Position numbers and translations under genes: made by a program
Source of the DNA: Beroe forskalii
Lineage: Eukaryota; Ctenophora; Nuda; Beroida; Beroidae
Assembly (NCBI GenBank): GCA_011033025.1
Contig: WFMF01000002.1
Location: 1-64,000 of the forward strand
Direction: 5' to 3'
Length of the DNA: 64,000 nucleotides
The notes under the pieces: model-generated
The model's input: only the letters and a program-made list of their open reading frames with translations
Database searches by the model: none
What the model was told of the DNA's origin: nothing
In this document: positions 23,427 through 35,900 of the stretch, one piece after another
How the letters are laid out: the number at the start of each line of letters is the position of its first letter
Numbering within the stretch: position 1 is the first letter of the stretch

Positions 23427-24868
23427 TGGGTCTGTTCTCTACAAAGTGGGTCTGTTCTCTACAGAGTGGGTCTGTTCTCTACAGAGTGGGTCTGTTCTCT
23501 AACGAGTGGGTCCGTTATTAACAAAGTGGGTCTGCTGTTCTCTACAGAGTGGTCAGTGGGTCTGTTTTCTACAAAGTGGGTCTGTGCTCTACAAATTAAG
23601 TCTGTTTTCTACAGAGTGGGTCTGTTCTCTACAAAGTAGGTCTGTTCTCTACAGAGCGGGCCTGTTCTTTACGAAGTAGGTCTGTTCTCTACAGAGTGGG
23701 TCTGTTCTCTACAAAGTGGGTCTGTTCATTACAGAGTGGGTCTGTTCTCTACAAAGTGGGTCTGTTCTCTACAAAGTGGGTCTGTTCTCTACAAAGTGGG
23801 TCTGTTCTCTACAGAGTGGGTCTGTTCTCTACAGAGTGGGTCTGTTCTCTAACGAGTGGGTCTGTTCTCTACAAAGTAGGTCTGTTCTCTACAGAGCGGG
23901 TCTGTTCTTTACAAAGTAGGTCTGTTCTCTACAGAGTGGGTCTGTTCTCTATAAAGTGGGTCTGTTCATTACAGAGTGGGTTTGTTCTCTACAAAGTGAG
24001 TCTGTTCTCTACAGAGTGGGTCTGTTCTCTACAGAGTGGGTCTGTTCTCTACAGAGTGGGTCTGTTCTCTACAAAGTGGGTCTGTTCTCTACAAAGTAGG
24101 TCTGTTCTAATGTTCTATACAAAGTGGGTCTATTCTCTACAGAGTGGGTTTGTTCTCTACAAAGTGGGTCTGTTCTCTACAAAGTGGGTCTGTTGTCTAC
24201 AAAGTGGGTATGTTCTCTACAGAGTGGGTCTGTTCTCTACAAAGTGGGTCTGTTCATTACAGAGTGGGTCTGTTCTCTACAAAGTGGGTCTGTTCTCTAC
24301 AGAGTGGATCTGTTCTCTACAAAGTGGATCTGTTCTCTACAAAGTGGGTCTGTTCTCTACAGAGTGGGTCTGTTCTCTACAGAGCGGGTCTGTTCTCTAC
24401 AGAGTGGGTCTGTTCTCTACAGAGTGGGTCTGTTCTCTACAAAGTGGGTCTGTTCATTACAGAGTGGGTCTGTTCTCTACAAAATGGGTCTGTTCTCTAC
24501 AAAGTAGGTTTGTTCTATACAAAGTGGGTCTGTTCTCTACAAAGTGGGTCTGTTTTCTGTGGGTCTGTTCTCTACAAAGTGGGTCTGTTCTCTACAAAGT
24601 GGGTCTGTTCTCTACAGAGTGGGTCTGTTCTCTACAAAGTGGGTCTGTTCTCTACAGAGTAGGTCTGTTCTCTACAGAGTGGGTCTGTTCTCTACAAAGT
24701 GGGTCTGTTCTCTACAAAGTGGGTCTGTTCTCTACAAAGTGGGTCTGTTCTCTACAGAGTGGGTCTGTTCTCTACAAAGTGGGTCTGTTCTCTACAAAGT
24801 TGGTCTGTTCTCTACAAAGTGGGTCTGTTCTCTACAGAGTGGGTCTGTTCTCTACAGAGTGGGTCTCT
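23427..24868. repeat. 1.4-kb array of the 20-bp unit GTGGGTCTGTTCTCTACAAA
   Basis: About 72 units with AGA/AAA and other single-base variants. Because 20 is not a multiple of 3, a 613-codon plus-strand frame runs through it by cycling three phases. It is not a protein gene. The array is sandwiched between the truncated foldback arm and the tail array of WASF copy A. Confidence 0.95.
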
Positions 24869-24875
24869 TCTCTTT

Positions 24876-25350
24876 CCTCAGTATCACTATCAGAAACCCT
24901 TCCCTCAGTATATCTAAATACTCCCATCCCTCAGTATCACTATCAGAATCACTCCCATCCCTCAGTAATACTCATCAGAATCACTCCCATCCTCAGTACT
25001 CAGATGTCCAATCACTCATCCCATCAGTATCACTATCAGAAACTCCATCCCTCAGTATCACTTATCAGAGATCACTCCCTCAGTATCACTATCAGAATCA
25101 TCCCATCCCTCAGTATCACTGTCAGATCACTCCCATCCTCTAATTATCACTATCAGAATCCTCCCATCCTCAGTATCACTATCAGAATGCTCCCATCCCT
25201 CAGTATCACTATCAGAATCACTCCCAATCACTATCAGATCACTTCCCTCAGAATCATCCCATCCCTCGATATCACTATAAGAATCACTCCATCCTCAGGC
25301 ACTCACTATCAGAATCACTCCCATCCCTCAGTATCACTATCAGAGTCACT
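24876..25350. repeat. 31-bp tail array, WASF copy A
   Basis: About 15 units of the type CTCAGTATCACTATCAGAAT plus CACTCCCATCC. On the minus strand a unit reads GATAGTGATACTGAGGGATG then GGAGTGA, which encodes Asp-Ser-Asp-Thr-Glu-Gly-Trp-Glu-stop. The array thus looks like amplification of the acidic-tail coding end of the adjacent WASF exon. It matches 41650-42220. Confidence 0.9.
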
Positions 25351-25451
25351 GTCACTGTGTTGTCCTCCATCAGGTATTTGCGTCGCTGCAAGATCGACTG
25401 CGTCTTCCCGTAGGTTGCGTATGTTGGTTCAGGCTGCTTGTTCTTGGAGGG
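25284..25451 (-). CDS. wasf: WASF copy A, last exon (central/acidic region)
   Basis: The exon follows an acceptor reading AAACGTTTCAG on the minus strand. It starts in phase 0 and runs to a stop at 25284. Its beginning (PSKNKQPEPTYATY) and SILQRRKYLMED are shared with copy B at 42156-42332. Copy A lacks two codons and has lost the GKDVA that in WAVE proteins forms part of the Arp2/3-binding central helix (family form DVATIL). The acidic end is DGSDSDSE-rich but lacks the terminal Trp seen in copy B. It is separated from its WH2 exon by 11 kb of retrotransposon. Expression and function are uncertain. Confidence 0.65.
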   Translation of the reverse strand, partial: PSKNKQPEPTYATYGKTQSILQRRKYLMEDNTVTVTLIVILRDGSDSDSECLRME

Positions 25452-25908
25452 CTGAAACGTTTCAGGGTAGAAACAAACACAAAAACAAAACCAGAACCTT
25501 ATTGATTGTAGGTATGCTCTATCAGACTGAGTGGTAATTTGATCGTTGTTGCTTGTATTAACTTTGTATCCAGAATTGCTGATCAATCTACAAATCTTTG
25601 TGAGAGATATGCCACTAGGTCTATTCGTCTGGTAGAGTGAAATAACAAAAGAATTTGCCACCATCTCAGCTCTTCCCTACTAAGTGGAAGGTAGCTGCAC
25701 AGTGCTGTTTGAAGCAGCAGGTGGCTCTATGAGGAATTATAATATAGGTACACGTACTCTCATTACTTGTACTACTACTTTTAGTTGTAGCAAGGCTTTA
25801 ATGTGAATATAAAAGCGTTCACTGCCGTCAAATTAAAAGTATGAAATTTGGAGAGGTGCGTGATAGTGCCATGTCACGAGTGATTGTACCACGCGCGATA
25901 AAATTACG
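25452..25908. other. WASF copy A intron, left part
   Basis: Homologous to 42333-42980 in copy B. The 20-bp GTGATAGTGCCATGTAACGC array, with about 11 units in B, is represented by only about two units here (25858-25900). It ends at the LINE insertion. Confidence 0.75.
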
Positions 25909-26058
25909 CATTGTCAATTGTAGGTTACGTTGCGCGTCTGGTAGCTCCTGCTTTTCTGCGCGTTGTTTGACTTCTACCCACCTACACACATCAACTTGTC
26001 CCAGCTGACACCTAATACCTAACAAGCATCCTCCCCGAGTTTGCCAGTGATCTTCATC

Positions 26059-26910
26059 ATGTCTCAAAAGTCCAGGACTCAAGCAGTGAATACCCGGAGT
26101 AGGTCACGAGATGCTTCACCTTCAGCTCCCTCCAGCGTCCGTGGCAAGCAGCAGGTAACCCCCGGGGGCGACAGCCAGCCTAGGAGACAGTCAGCCGGAG
26201 TTCGACGTGGAGAAACTACTCAAGGAAACTGAGACATCCCTGCTGAAGCTATCGGAGGAGACCCCCAGCAAGCCATGATGAAGCTTCTGCTGCACATTGC
26301 GAAGACCCAGGATCAGATTCACAAGTCGCTACACTGCCACCAGGAGGACATCAGCCTGCTGAAGAAGGAGAACCGTGAGCTGAAATCAGAGGTGAAGTGC
26401 CTCTCCGAGGACCTGGTTAGGATGGATCAGTACTCAAGGAAGTCGGTGATGACGGTGACTGGACTCCGCTTCTCAGAGGGTGAGACTCCCGCCTCCCTGG
26501 AGACCGCAGTGATCAGCATGCTCAACGAACTGAGCACCTCATCGGGTAGAGCTGCGTTTACGAGGTATGATTTTTGTGCTATGCATAGGAACAAGAGGTC
26601 CAATAGACCCAGCGAGAGACCACCCACTATTACCGTTAAGTTTTTGAGATATACAGATAAGGACATGTTTTTTACTAAGACTGTTACTGCCCAAAGGAAA
26701 AGTGCTTTTCCTGGCGTTGGCTTTCACCACAACCTGTGTCCGCGTCTAATTGAGGAACAAAAACTTATTAGTGAACATAGTGCAGTAAAATTTGTGCAAT
26801 ATCAAGGATCTAATAGGTGGTTCTCTGTGTGTTTGAATAACTCCAATACGTTCTTAAACTTCATCAGATCCTACGATCATTTTCTGAGTGAGTTTGATAA
26901 TGAGTCTTGA
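26059..26910 (+). pseudogene. LINE ORF1 (coiled coil plus RRM-like nucleic-acid-binding protein), frameshifted
   Basis: The ATG at 26059 matches copy 1. The first part breaks in the 26150-26235 region, where indels relative to copy 1 shift the frame. The main part is open from 26275 to 26910. It contains a heptad-like LLKKENRELKSEVKCLSEDL segment followed by MDQYSRKSVMTVTGL, typical of the junction between coiled coil and RRM in CR1/L1-like ORF1 proteins, then a C-terminal domain. The product would bind LINE RNA. No zinc knuckle is seen. Confidence 0.75.
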
Positions 26911-27178
26911 TCTTGGTGTTTATTTTATATTTAAGCTATTGGATAGCATTAATAACAGTTTCTTATGCCTTACTGCACATTATAGTTCTACTGAAATGTA
27001 TGGATTTGATATTTCATCTGTAGTTTTAACAGTTTTTAACGATTTTCAGTGATATCTAGCATGTTAATCTTTAACATTCAGGCGTTTATTCAAGAGCCCC
27101 ATTGTACCATACGATTTTGTGAACAATTTTACGCGCTTTTGCGCGGCTCTCATGAGTGCTGAAAAGTCATTTTTATTT

Positions 27179-27385
27179 TGCTTTGTATTCATATTATTGA
27201 TTTTATTTCATAATATTTAACCTGAATATTTATGATTTTTCATGTTACTAACCAGTATATTTTCCTAGTGTTAGCGGTCCCTGCCTGGTGTATTTTGAGA
27301 TTGGATTAACCTAGTGTGCAATTTTATTCCTCTTTATCAACCCGTTGTTTTACGCTGTACTCAATCCAAGCTGAGCAATAAAGCA
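27179..27385 (+). repeat. 5' LTR
   Basis: Begins TGCTTTGTATTC and ends AATAAAGCA. The AATAAA near the 3' end may act as the polyadenylation signal. It matches 32092-32298 with only a base or two changed (for example TTTCATAA versus TTTGATAA). Confidence 0.95.
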
Positions 27386-27400
27386 ATGGCGACGTTTAAT
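27386..27400 (+). promoter_or_regulatory. Primer-binding site overlapping the gag start codon
   Basis: TGGCGACG starts at 27387, one base after the LTR, as expected for a tRNA primer site ending in CCA. The preceding A makes ATGGCGACG, which is also a plausible gag ATG (27386), so there is essentially no leader. Which tRNA primes is not determined. Confidence 0.65.
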
Positions 27401-28235
27401 ATTGAAGAACTCACGATAAACAGTGACGATCCAAGTATTGTTTCTAGACTGGATCGAGACTAGAACAGATGGTTACTATAGCCATCTTTAATGCTGCCTC
27501 AAATCTACCAGAAGAAGAAGCAGAGAAAACGGCTAAGATTGAAGAAATCAAGAAAAGCTACCTTCTTTCCAGCTTAGGAAGCAATGCTTACAAACTATTG
27601 AAGTCATACTGTGCGCCAGATTTACCAACAACGAAAACATTTGCTCAGCTATTGGAAATTCTGAAATCGAAACTTGCACCTGCACCAAATGCAGTTTCTG
27701 AACAGTACAGATTCAGCTTAATCAAACAAGAGGACAATGAAACACTTGCTGTATTCATGGGACGTATAAGGGAAGCAGCAGTTAACTGTGGGTTTGGAGC
27801 TTTGTATACGATGATGGTGAAAAACAAGTTCATTGGTGGTCTGAAATCTGAAAAAATCAGAACTGCTTTATTGTCAGACTGCAATGAAACTACGACATTG
27901 GACCAAGTGTATCAGAAAGCCGTTTTGAAAGAACAGGCTAGTCAATCCAATTCTGTGATGCATCCGAATAGCAGTGTTAATTCGGTTGGTCAAAGCCATT
28001 TACACCCAACTACAACAGGTCGGGTGGTAATGGAAAGAAACAGTTTTCACCTAAGCAGAACCACAGTTCAAACAGTACTCCGAAAACATCAGTTACGTGT
28101 GATAAGTGTACGCTGAGGGGTCATGTTGCTGCAAACTGCTTTACAAAATGCAGGTTTTGTAAGAAGCAGGGGCATATCAAGAAACAGTGCCCCAAGCTTC
28201 ATAAGAGGAATGCACACCAGGTCGGGACCAATGGA
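27386..28235 (+). pseudogene. Gypsy gag with two CCHC zinc knuckles, broken
   Basis: A short N-terminal frame from 27386 stops at about 27461. A capsid-like frame is open at 27469-28116. A further shift leads into two adjacent CX2CX4HX4C knuckles at about 28100-28190 (CDKC..H..C and CRFC..H..C). The knuckles are in the same frame as the protease downstream. Gag forms the particle and binds the RNA. The lesions mean no intact product is made from this copy. Confidence 0.85.
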
Positions 28236-28784
28236 GATGTTGATGGCATGGCTATGGGGAATGAATCAGATGGAGATGGCGGTATTGAGGTTATCGATCA
28301 TGGCTACGGATCAGTGGCTACGAATTACATCCACAGAGTGAAAGTCGCAGGTGATTCTGAAGAGATAAGTGAGCACGATGGTGAGTCGTGTGATTGTTGT
28401 TCAGTTGTGAACAAACCATTGAATCAGACTTATGATTCAAATTTTAACTCTTCAGAAACGATTGATTATAATTCTATTGCCTGCGACAATGATAATCATA
28501 TTGATTATAGTGTAGATGTTAATTCTGTGAATTTGAAATTAGGTAAACCATTCCTCAATGTTAAAGTCAATGGTAAACCATTGAAAATGGAACTGGATAC
28601 GGGTTCCACGCTATCTTGTATAAGTAAATCTGATTTTGAAAATTTGAAATTGGCCAATTGTAAGTTAGAAAACTGTACTGAACAGTTGTGTGTGGCTAAT
28701 GGCCAATTTGTTAATTCCTCATGCAGAGCCATCGTAGTTGTAGAATTCAAGGGTAATAGATACAGGTTGCCGTTATGTGGTTGA
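28236..28784 (+). pseudogene. Gypsy pol: protease region
   Basis: The open frame at 28248-28784 contains an aspartic protease active site DTGS (about 28596-28607) in the context MELDTGSTLSC. It ends at a probable 1-bp loss near 28780, just before the reverse transcriptase. Confidence 0.85.
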
Positions 28785-29640
28785 TGCTAGGTTTCCACCC
28801 TCTTGGGAAGGGACTGGATCCGTGTTATGATGGGGGGATGACTGGTTAACCAAGATGGTTAATTTGACTGTGAACCACGTCAAATCCAGGAAAGAGTTCG
28901 TTGAGTCCATCAAACACAGCAGTGTGTTCGATCCAGGTGTTGGGGAAGTCAAAGGATTTGAGGCATCGCTAGACCTCAAACCAGATGCGAGGCCGAAGTT
29001 CTGTAAGGCCAGACAGATCCCGTTTGCTATTAAAGATTCTGTCGGTGAAGCTATCGATAAGTTGGTCGAGTCAGGTTTATGGAGGCCAATTAGCTTCTCA
29101 GAGTACGCATCACCCATAGTGCCAGTTAAGAAAGACGATGGAAGCATCCGGCTCTGTGGCGACTATAAGACAACCGTTAACCCCAACATTGATACCACAG
29201 TCTACCCTTTACCCTCCATGGAAGATTGTTTAGCTGAATTGGTCGGAGGAGAGTTATTTACCAAGCTAGACATCAAGCAAGCATACAACAACTTGCGACT
29301 ACGAGAGTCTGACCAGCTGTTAGTAGCAGTTAATACGCACAAGGGATTGTTTGCACCAGTCAGGTTACCCTATGGAGTGAGCTCAGCTGGAGCCATATTC
29401 CAGAGGAAGATAGACCAAGTTTTACAGGGTATACCAGGTGTGACTTGTAGAGTGGATGATATTTGCATTACTGGGCCAAACGATGAAGTTCACATGAAGA
29501 GTTGAAGAGGTTGGTTGTGGACAGGCTGGCCGAGGCAGGATTCCGATGCAGAGTTGATAAGTGCAAGTTCATGCAGCCATCCATCACCTACTTGGGACAC
29601 AACGTGAGTGGACTGGGAGTCAAGCCATTGAAGTGTAAGA
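28785..29640 (+). pseudogene. Gypsy pol: reverse transcriptase
   Basis: The main frame is 28855-29505, with the fingers and palm blocks in order and a catalytic box reading VDD (canonical YxDD or FxDD). The domain continues in another frame after about 29500. The Val at the first position of the box, plus the frameshift, argue that the enzyme is dead. Confidence 0.9.
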
Positions 29641-30300
29641 GTTGATACAATCCTGCAAGCTAAGTACCTAGAATGCCTCAGAGTTAGTGTCGTTCTGGGA
29701 GCTGCACAATATTACTCTCCTTCATCCCGGACATGTCAACAGTTATAGAGCCTTTGAACAAGCTGAGATCAGAAGAATTCTTGGAAGTTCGGTGTGGAAG
29801 GAGAGCTGACAGCTGACGAACTAAAGAAAGACTGGCATCGAACAGAGTGTTGACATTTTACAACAGCCTTACCTGTCAAGTTGGATGCTGACGCCAGTAA
29901 ACACGGATTGGGAGCAGTGTTGAGCCATGTATATCCTGATGGTACAGAAGCCAGTCAGATTCATATCAAGGACCCTGGTAAGAGTGAACGCAATTATTCT
30001 CAGATTGAAAAGCATTGTCGGTGTGGTCTATTAAACGGTTCCATCGTTACCTGTTTGCTAGAAATTCACCTTGGTGACAGACCACAAACCCTTGAGTTCA
30101 TCTTCCATCCACGCAAAGGGAATACCAGAGATGGGCGTCAGTCGCATCGTGAGATGGGCGTTGTTCCTCAGCTCATACCAGTACGACATCATGTTCCGAC
30201 CCACTGGTAAACATGCCAATGCTGACATGTGTTCCAGATTCCCGCTAGAGAGCCAGGAGACTGAAGAATTCGACTCAGGAGAGGCAACAGCTCTGGTGTT
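29641..30300 (+). pseudogene. Gypsy pol: RNase H
   Basis: DADASKHGLGAVL (from about 29881) is the typical RNase H start in Gypsy elements. VTDHKPL near 30071-30091 and a later HANADMCSR motif (about 30210-30240) lie in different frames, showing at least one frameshift. Confidence 0.85.
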
Positions 30301-30539
30301 TACAGTTTCGTTAGTGATTCCGAGGCATCAGTTCCATCTTCACAGTGCACTATCTGGGAGATGATGTACACTCTTTTGAATTCAGAGGACATAGCAGGAC
30401 ACACACGGAAAGACCCAGTGCTAAAGTAAGGTTTTGCATTTCATTAAAGAAGGCTGGAGCGAAAAAGGAAGACCGGAAAAGACGATTTAAACCGTACACG
30501 ATGAGAAGAACTGAATTGTCAGAAGATTCAGGTTGTGTC

Positions 30540-31310
30540 TATGGGGATCAAGAGTAGTGATTCTAGGACGTTGCGTGGTAACATACTTGAGCTACTGGCA
30601 CGCACATGGGAATAGTGTCTATGAAGGCATTAGCCAGGAGCTTTGTTTGGTGGCCCGGCTTGGATGCTTCCATTGAACACACATCCCATTGCATGCAGTG
30701 TATGCCAGTTGAACCAACAAACCTCGAAGTCTGTGCCCCCATCCATGGGTTACTCCCAACGGTCCGTGGGAGAGAATCATCTGGATTTTGTGGTCGATCT
30801 TTGGCCACATGTGGATGGTGGTGATTGATGCGTTCTCAAAGTGGATAGAGATTGTGCGGATGTCGAATATTCAGGCTGCAACAGTGATTCAAAATTTGAG
30901 AACCTTGTTTGGGAGATACGGAATACCAGTCTGCATGGTATCGACAACGGACCACAGTTAACAAGTCTGGAGATGGCGAGTTTCACCAAGAAGAATGGAA
31001 TAAACCATATTTATTCCAAGTTGCCATCCTGCGAGTAAGCTTTGCTGAAGGCCTTGTAGGGAATTTCAAAGAGCAATCAGAAGATGCAGATGAGTAAACA
31101 GGACTTGATGGGTAATGTTGCTCGTTGGCTATTGATGTACCCGAAACACAGTCCACCCTGCTGGGAAAGAGCCAGCAGTGGCGATGCTTGGAAGACGAAC
31201 TCGCAGTGCATTCAGCATTCTACACCCCGCTGAATCAGCCAGAAACAGACATGTACACAGTCAAAGAAAGTGATCAGCAAGGAGCGGACAAGCAGGCAGT
31301 TCGGTGAAGG
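30540..31310 (+). pseudogene. Gypsy pol: integrase, heavily broken
   Basis: Short frames carry pieces of the zinc-binding N-terminus (an H-x-x-x-H-like stretch and CMQC-like Cys pair near 30690-30710) and the catalytic core (VVIDAFSKWIE near 30815-30850 and a following GIP...D segment). The frame changes several times. Confidence 0.75.
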
Positions 31311-32091
31311 AGAGAATCATGTATTGGGATGAGCACCATAAGACTTGGTACAGAGGCGTCATAAGCGGATTGGAAGGCTCAAAAGATGTTCGTGATTGAG
31401 GAGAGGAATGGTAAGACACGCAAACACCTTGACCAGGTTGTCAGAGTGTTCAACGGATCAGGACACCTTGCCCAGGAAGAGCAGTCTTCTGCTAGGAACC
31501 TACTTACCAAACCACCACACAGCACGGTAATCTTGAGCATGAGCACATGGCTTTTGATTTAATGAACTAACGTGATAACCTGTCACTGCATTACCTGATT
31601 GCAAATCATTCTAACACTCAAATTCCAGCTAAACCTGTGATTGAAACTACCGGGATTTGCCTGCGAACTAGCACTAGAATTAGCAACCAGTTGATCGGCT
31701 GGAATATTCTAAATTAGGTGGGTAAACGGTTTAATCTTGTTTCCCTGATCTGAAGTATCAATAAGGGAAATTTAAGTCAAGAAACATTTTAATTGTGTGT
31801 TTTTAAAAGATTTATAACAGATTTACAACTCACGTTGTATGTGAGATCCAAGTATTTATTATTTCTGAATTGTGGCATTTTGCGCGTTTTGGCAATTTCT
31901 TGTATATTCGGAAGGCGCACAGATAATATTGTAATGAAATTTACCATTAATTGTGGTTTATAACTTATTTTAACGCCGCGCACGCGAGTGGTAATTAAAA
32001 ATTTTGGTATTTGTTATGATTTTCGAGGGCAGACCGCAATGATAATACTTTGCTCAATGAGTAAACTCAAGCTTTTTTTACAAGGGGGAGA
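31311..32091. other. 3' internal region of the Gypsy element and polypurine tract
   Basis: No convincing open frame; an integrase C-terminal end may decay through 31311-31500. The polypurine tract (about 32082-32091) primes plus-strand synthesis in this family. Confidence 0.6.
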
Positions 32092-32298
32092 TGCTTTGTA
32101 TTCATATTATTGATTTTATTTGATAATATTTAACCTGAATATTTATGATTTTTCATGTTACTAACCAGTATATTTTCCTAGTGTTAGCGGTCCCTGCCTG
32201 GTGTATTTTGAGATTGGATTAACCTAGTGTGCAATTTTATTCCTCTTTATCAACCCGTTGTTTTACGCTGTACTCAATCCAAGCTGAGCAATAAAGCA
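32092..32298 (+). repeat. 3' LTR
   Basis: Same 207-bp sequence as 27179-27385. It is followed by the TATTT target duplication and then LINE spacer DNA. Confidence 0.95.
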
Positions 32299-32959
32299 TA
32301 TTTTCCTCCCCATAACCGGCCTTTCAGTAATTAATTGCTAGATTCTTCCCCGTACTTGTTTATCTTATTTCTGACTGCATTGACATCAATTACATTTGAC
32401 CATTTACACACCACTTACCACTCTTAATCTAATTAGCTCTCTCCATCCAATGTTCACTATTTACTACTGCAACTTTCTGTAACCCTGCATTCGCGCACAT
32501 TCCATCACAAACACTTCGTACACTGTGACGTACCAACAGTCTATAACTACATTCCACCACATACGTACACTGTGACACACTCACCATTCAGGGGTACATT
32601 TTCGTACATTGTACATTGCACATCAGGAGTCAACTGCACTCCCTGCTTCACCTTATGTCTGATAACATTATCGATATCACTTTTTTAGGTTTTAGTTTCT
32701 AAATTTTGAGCCATTTTTCTTTGACTTAAACTCTTGAATTGAATGCCTGACGGTTTAATTGCTGTGATCACTCCTTGAAGTAGCAAGAGATAAATAATGT
32801 TTATTATATGAAGCTAGATAGATTGGTTTCAGGTGCTTGGTTAATGTTCAAATTCCATCTCAATGTCTTACCACACGTATTGTGTGCCTTCTAATTTTAA
32901 TGGACTTATTATTGAACATTCTTTGCAAACTCGGGGTAGGTTGAACTTTGCTATTCTGT

Positions 32960-35900
32960 ATGAATAAGGACAGAAACGACAGTAACGATACGTCGAGAAA
33001 TACTGACAATTTTGTTGAATTTTATAGAGAGACAACCTCAGATGGCTCAGATCCCAGTAGACCGCACTTTCCCAGACTACTCAACAATTGTATTGATACC
33101 TTTGATAACTATAACATTGAGAGTTTTAATGCAAATATCAAGGTTAACTCAGATGACCTAAGTGTTCTTAATCTAAATGTGAGGGGGATAGCGTCAAACT
33201 TTGATAATTTTATTACTTGGCTTAATTCTCTCGATTTGAAGTTTGACGTTATAATCCTTACTGAGTGTCACATAGACAACGAAAGCACCGATAAGAAAAG
33301 TATAGAAAAATTGTTTCCAATATCTGGTTATAGTAAGTTTTATGTTATCAGTAATATAAAATTTGGTGGAGTGCTGATTTATGTAAAACATAGATTTGAT
33401 GTCGTAGAAATCCCGAACTGTACTGGTAGTGACAATACAGCGGACATATGTTCTTTATTAATCAAAGATAGGAGTTGCCTTAACAATAAAAGTAATTTTT
33501 CAACGACCATTTCCGGTATTTATAGGCACTGTAAGAAATCTAGTGTAGATGTGATTAACTTTATAAATAAAATGGATGATTACCTCGGTAAAATTGGATC
33601 CAATAAAACTAAGTCAATTGTTGCTGGTGATTTTAATATCGATCTTATAAAATCCGTCTCTAATAATGACTCCTTGTGCTTCTTGAATACATTTCTAATG
33701 CATGAATTTGAAAATCATATTTTCAAGCCGACAAGGGTGCAGTTCTATAAAAATAGTCTACAGGTTCGCTCTGCCACTCTTATTGATCTAATATTAACTA
33801 ATTTACATGAGTACGACTGCACTGCTGGGAACCTGTTATATCCTGACTCTGACCACCATGCCACATTTACCATACACAGGAAATGCCTTGATGGCACTGG
33901 TAATAGTAGTGATGATGTATTTCGTAGGAAAATTAATGATATTGAGGAAACTAAGCTACAAGATGACTTTAATAACTATGACTGGGAAAGGCTGGTTTAT
34001 CAAGAATCTAACATTGACACTGCTGTTGATAACTTAATAGATACACTGCAAACTCTACTTGATTCACATGCACCTCTAGTTAAGATACCGGCAAGACGTG
34101 TTAAATACTGTTACAAACCGTGGATAGATAAGGAACTTCGCGAACAGATAGCTGAGAAAAATAGATTATTTAGTATCAAATCCTCCATTCCAACTGAAAC
34201 AAATCGTGTTAAATTTAAGAAGTATAATAACTTTGTCACTAATGAACGTAGAAACAAAAAGAAATGTTATCTTAAAAACTATTTTACTAAACATAGGCGG
34301 GATTCTTGTAAAATGTGGCAAGGTATTAACTTCGCACTTGATTCTACTAAAGCAAGAAAACAGATGCCGTTAACCGTAAAAAACGTGAAAAATGAACTCA
34401 TGTCTGACCCACAGACTATATCGGACAGTTTTGCTGAATACTTTGAGGCGGTACCTGAAAAAACTAGATCTAAAATACATCCGCCTTTAACTGAAGATAA
34501 CAAGTACCTAGATCATTTACACAAGAACAGACCAGTAGATAGATATCTTATATTAGAGGATACGAATAGCTACGAAATAGGGAAATTGATTAAATCTCTT
34601 AAAGATAGAAGTAGTCCAGGTCCATTAGTTATACCAAATAAATTCATTAAGATGCTTAACTCAACTCTATCGCCTATAATGGCACACTTAGTTAATATCT
34701 CCATGAGAACTGGTTATGTACCCCTACGTTTTAAAGTTGGTAAACAAACCCCTGTTTTTAAAGAAGGTGAAGTACGAGTCAATAATTTTAGACCAATAAC
34801 AGTATGCAATAGTCTTTCTAAAATTCTTGAAAAAGTAGTGCGAGATCGGCTTTTAGATCATGCTAAAGAATGTAGAATCTTGACTACGTCACAGTATGGT
34901 TTTAGAAAAAAACATAGTACCGTTCATGCCATGATTAACCTGCTAGATACCACATTAGAAGCTCTAGACCAAGGCCTTAAAACTGGGAGTATTTTTCTTG
35001 ATGTTAGCAAAGCTTTTGATGTAGTTCCTCACAGAATACTTTTACGTAAACTAGAATATTATGGTGTAAGAAGTAATGCTTTGATGTGGTTTGAATCCTA
35101 CTTATCTGACAGGACGCAATATGTTGCAGTAAGAAATAAAGCATCTAAAAATATAAAAATCTTTTTGGTGTTCCTCAGGGAGGAACCTTAGCGCCAATTC
35201 TTTTTATCTTATTTATGAATGATATCATTAACAGTTCAAATCTGCTCGATTTCTCAATTTATGCTGATGATACCTGTGTTATGATTTCAGTCTCGAGATC
35301 AGAATATGATAAGACCATAAAATGCGAACTCGGCAAGGTATTTCAATGGTTTCACTCGAATCAAATGCTTACTAATGTAGATAAAACAGGATATCTCTTC
35401 CTAGGGCCCAATCCTCATAAAGTATATGTTAAAGGTGAGATTGATCTCTCCGATCTTCATTCTGTAGCACCTGATTATCTATTTAGTACTGATGACCCAG
35501 TAGACCCTGATCATCGAATTGTTAACTCTAAGGGAGAATTTGTACTGCATGAGCTACACAAGATATGCCCGAAGTACATCATAGACGAATTTATAGAATT
35601 AGACGATGGTACAATCATATATGAAAATGATGTAATCAAGTATCTCGGCATTCACTTTGATAGCTCGTTATCGTTCCGAAAACAGACTTCTTTAGTATCA
35701 TGTAAAGTGAACAGAATGGTAAATGCCTTTTGGAAAATGCCAAATATAGGAATCTCAACTAAAAATTGATTTACCACAGTTTAGTTGAATCTCACCTGAA
35801 TTATGGAATTGTTATTTGGGCTTCCTCCTTGAGTAAAAATGTACTGTCCGATTTCTTCAATGATAATATTCCAAATAATCTAAAAAACGTAAAAAAATCG

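Larger units (their letters stand above)
27179..32298 (+). mobile_element. Ty3/Gypsy LTR retrotransposon, 5.1 kb, degenerate
   Basis: Bounded by 207-bp LTRs of near identity, each beginning TG and ending CA. It is flanked by the 5-bp target duplication TATTT (27174-27178 and 32299-32303). The internal order is gag, protease, reverse transcriptase, RNase H, integrase, the order that defines Ty3/Gypsy. A polypurine tract AAGGGGGAGA abuts the 3' LTR. Frameshifts and stops interrupt every domain, yet the LTRs remain almost identical, so insertion was fairly recent or the breaks partly reflect sequence error. No envelope frame is seen. Confidence 0.93.

Noticed and set aside
23696-25537. A 613-codon plus-strand frame with a regular repeat
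   Set aside because: It is a 20-bp array read through three phases, then runs antisense through the WASF tail array and last exon.
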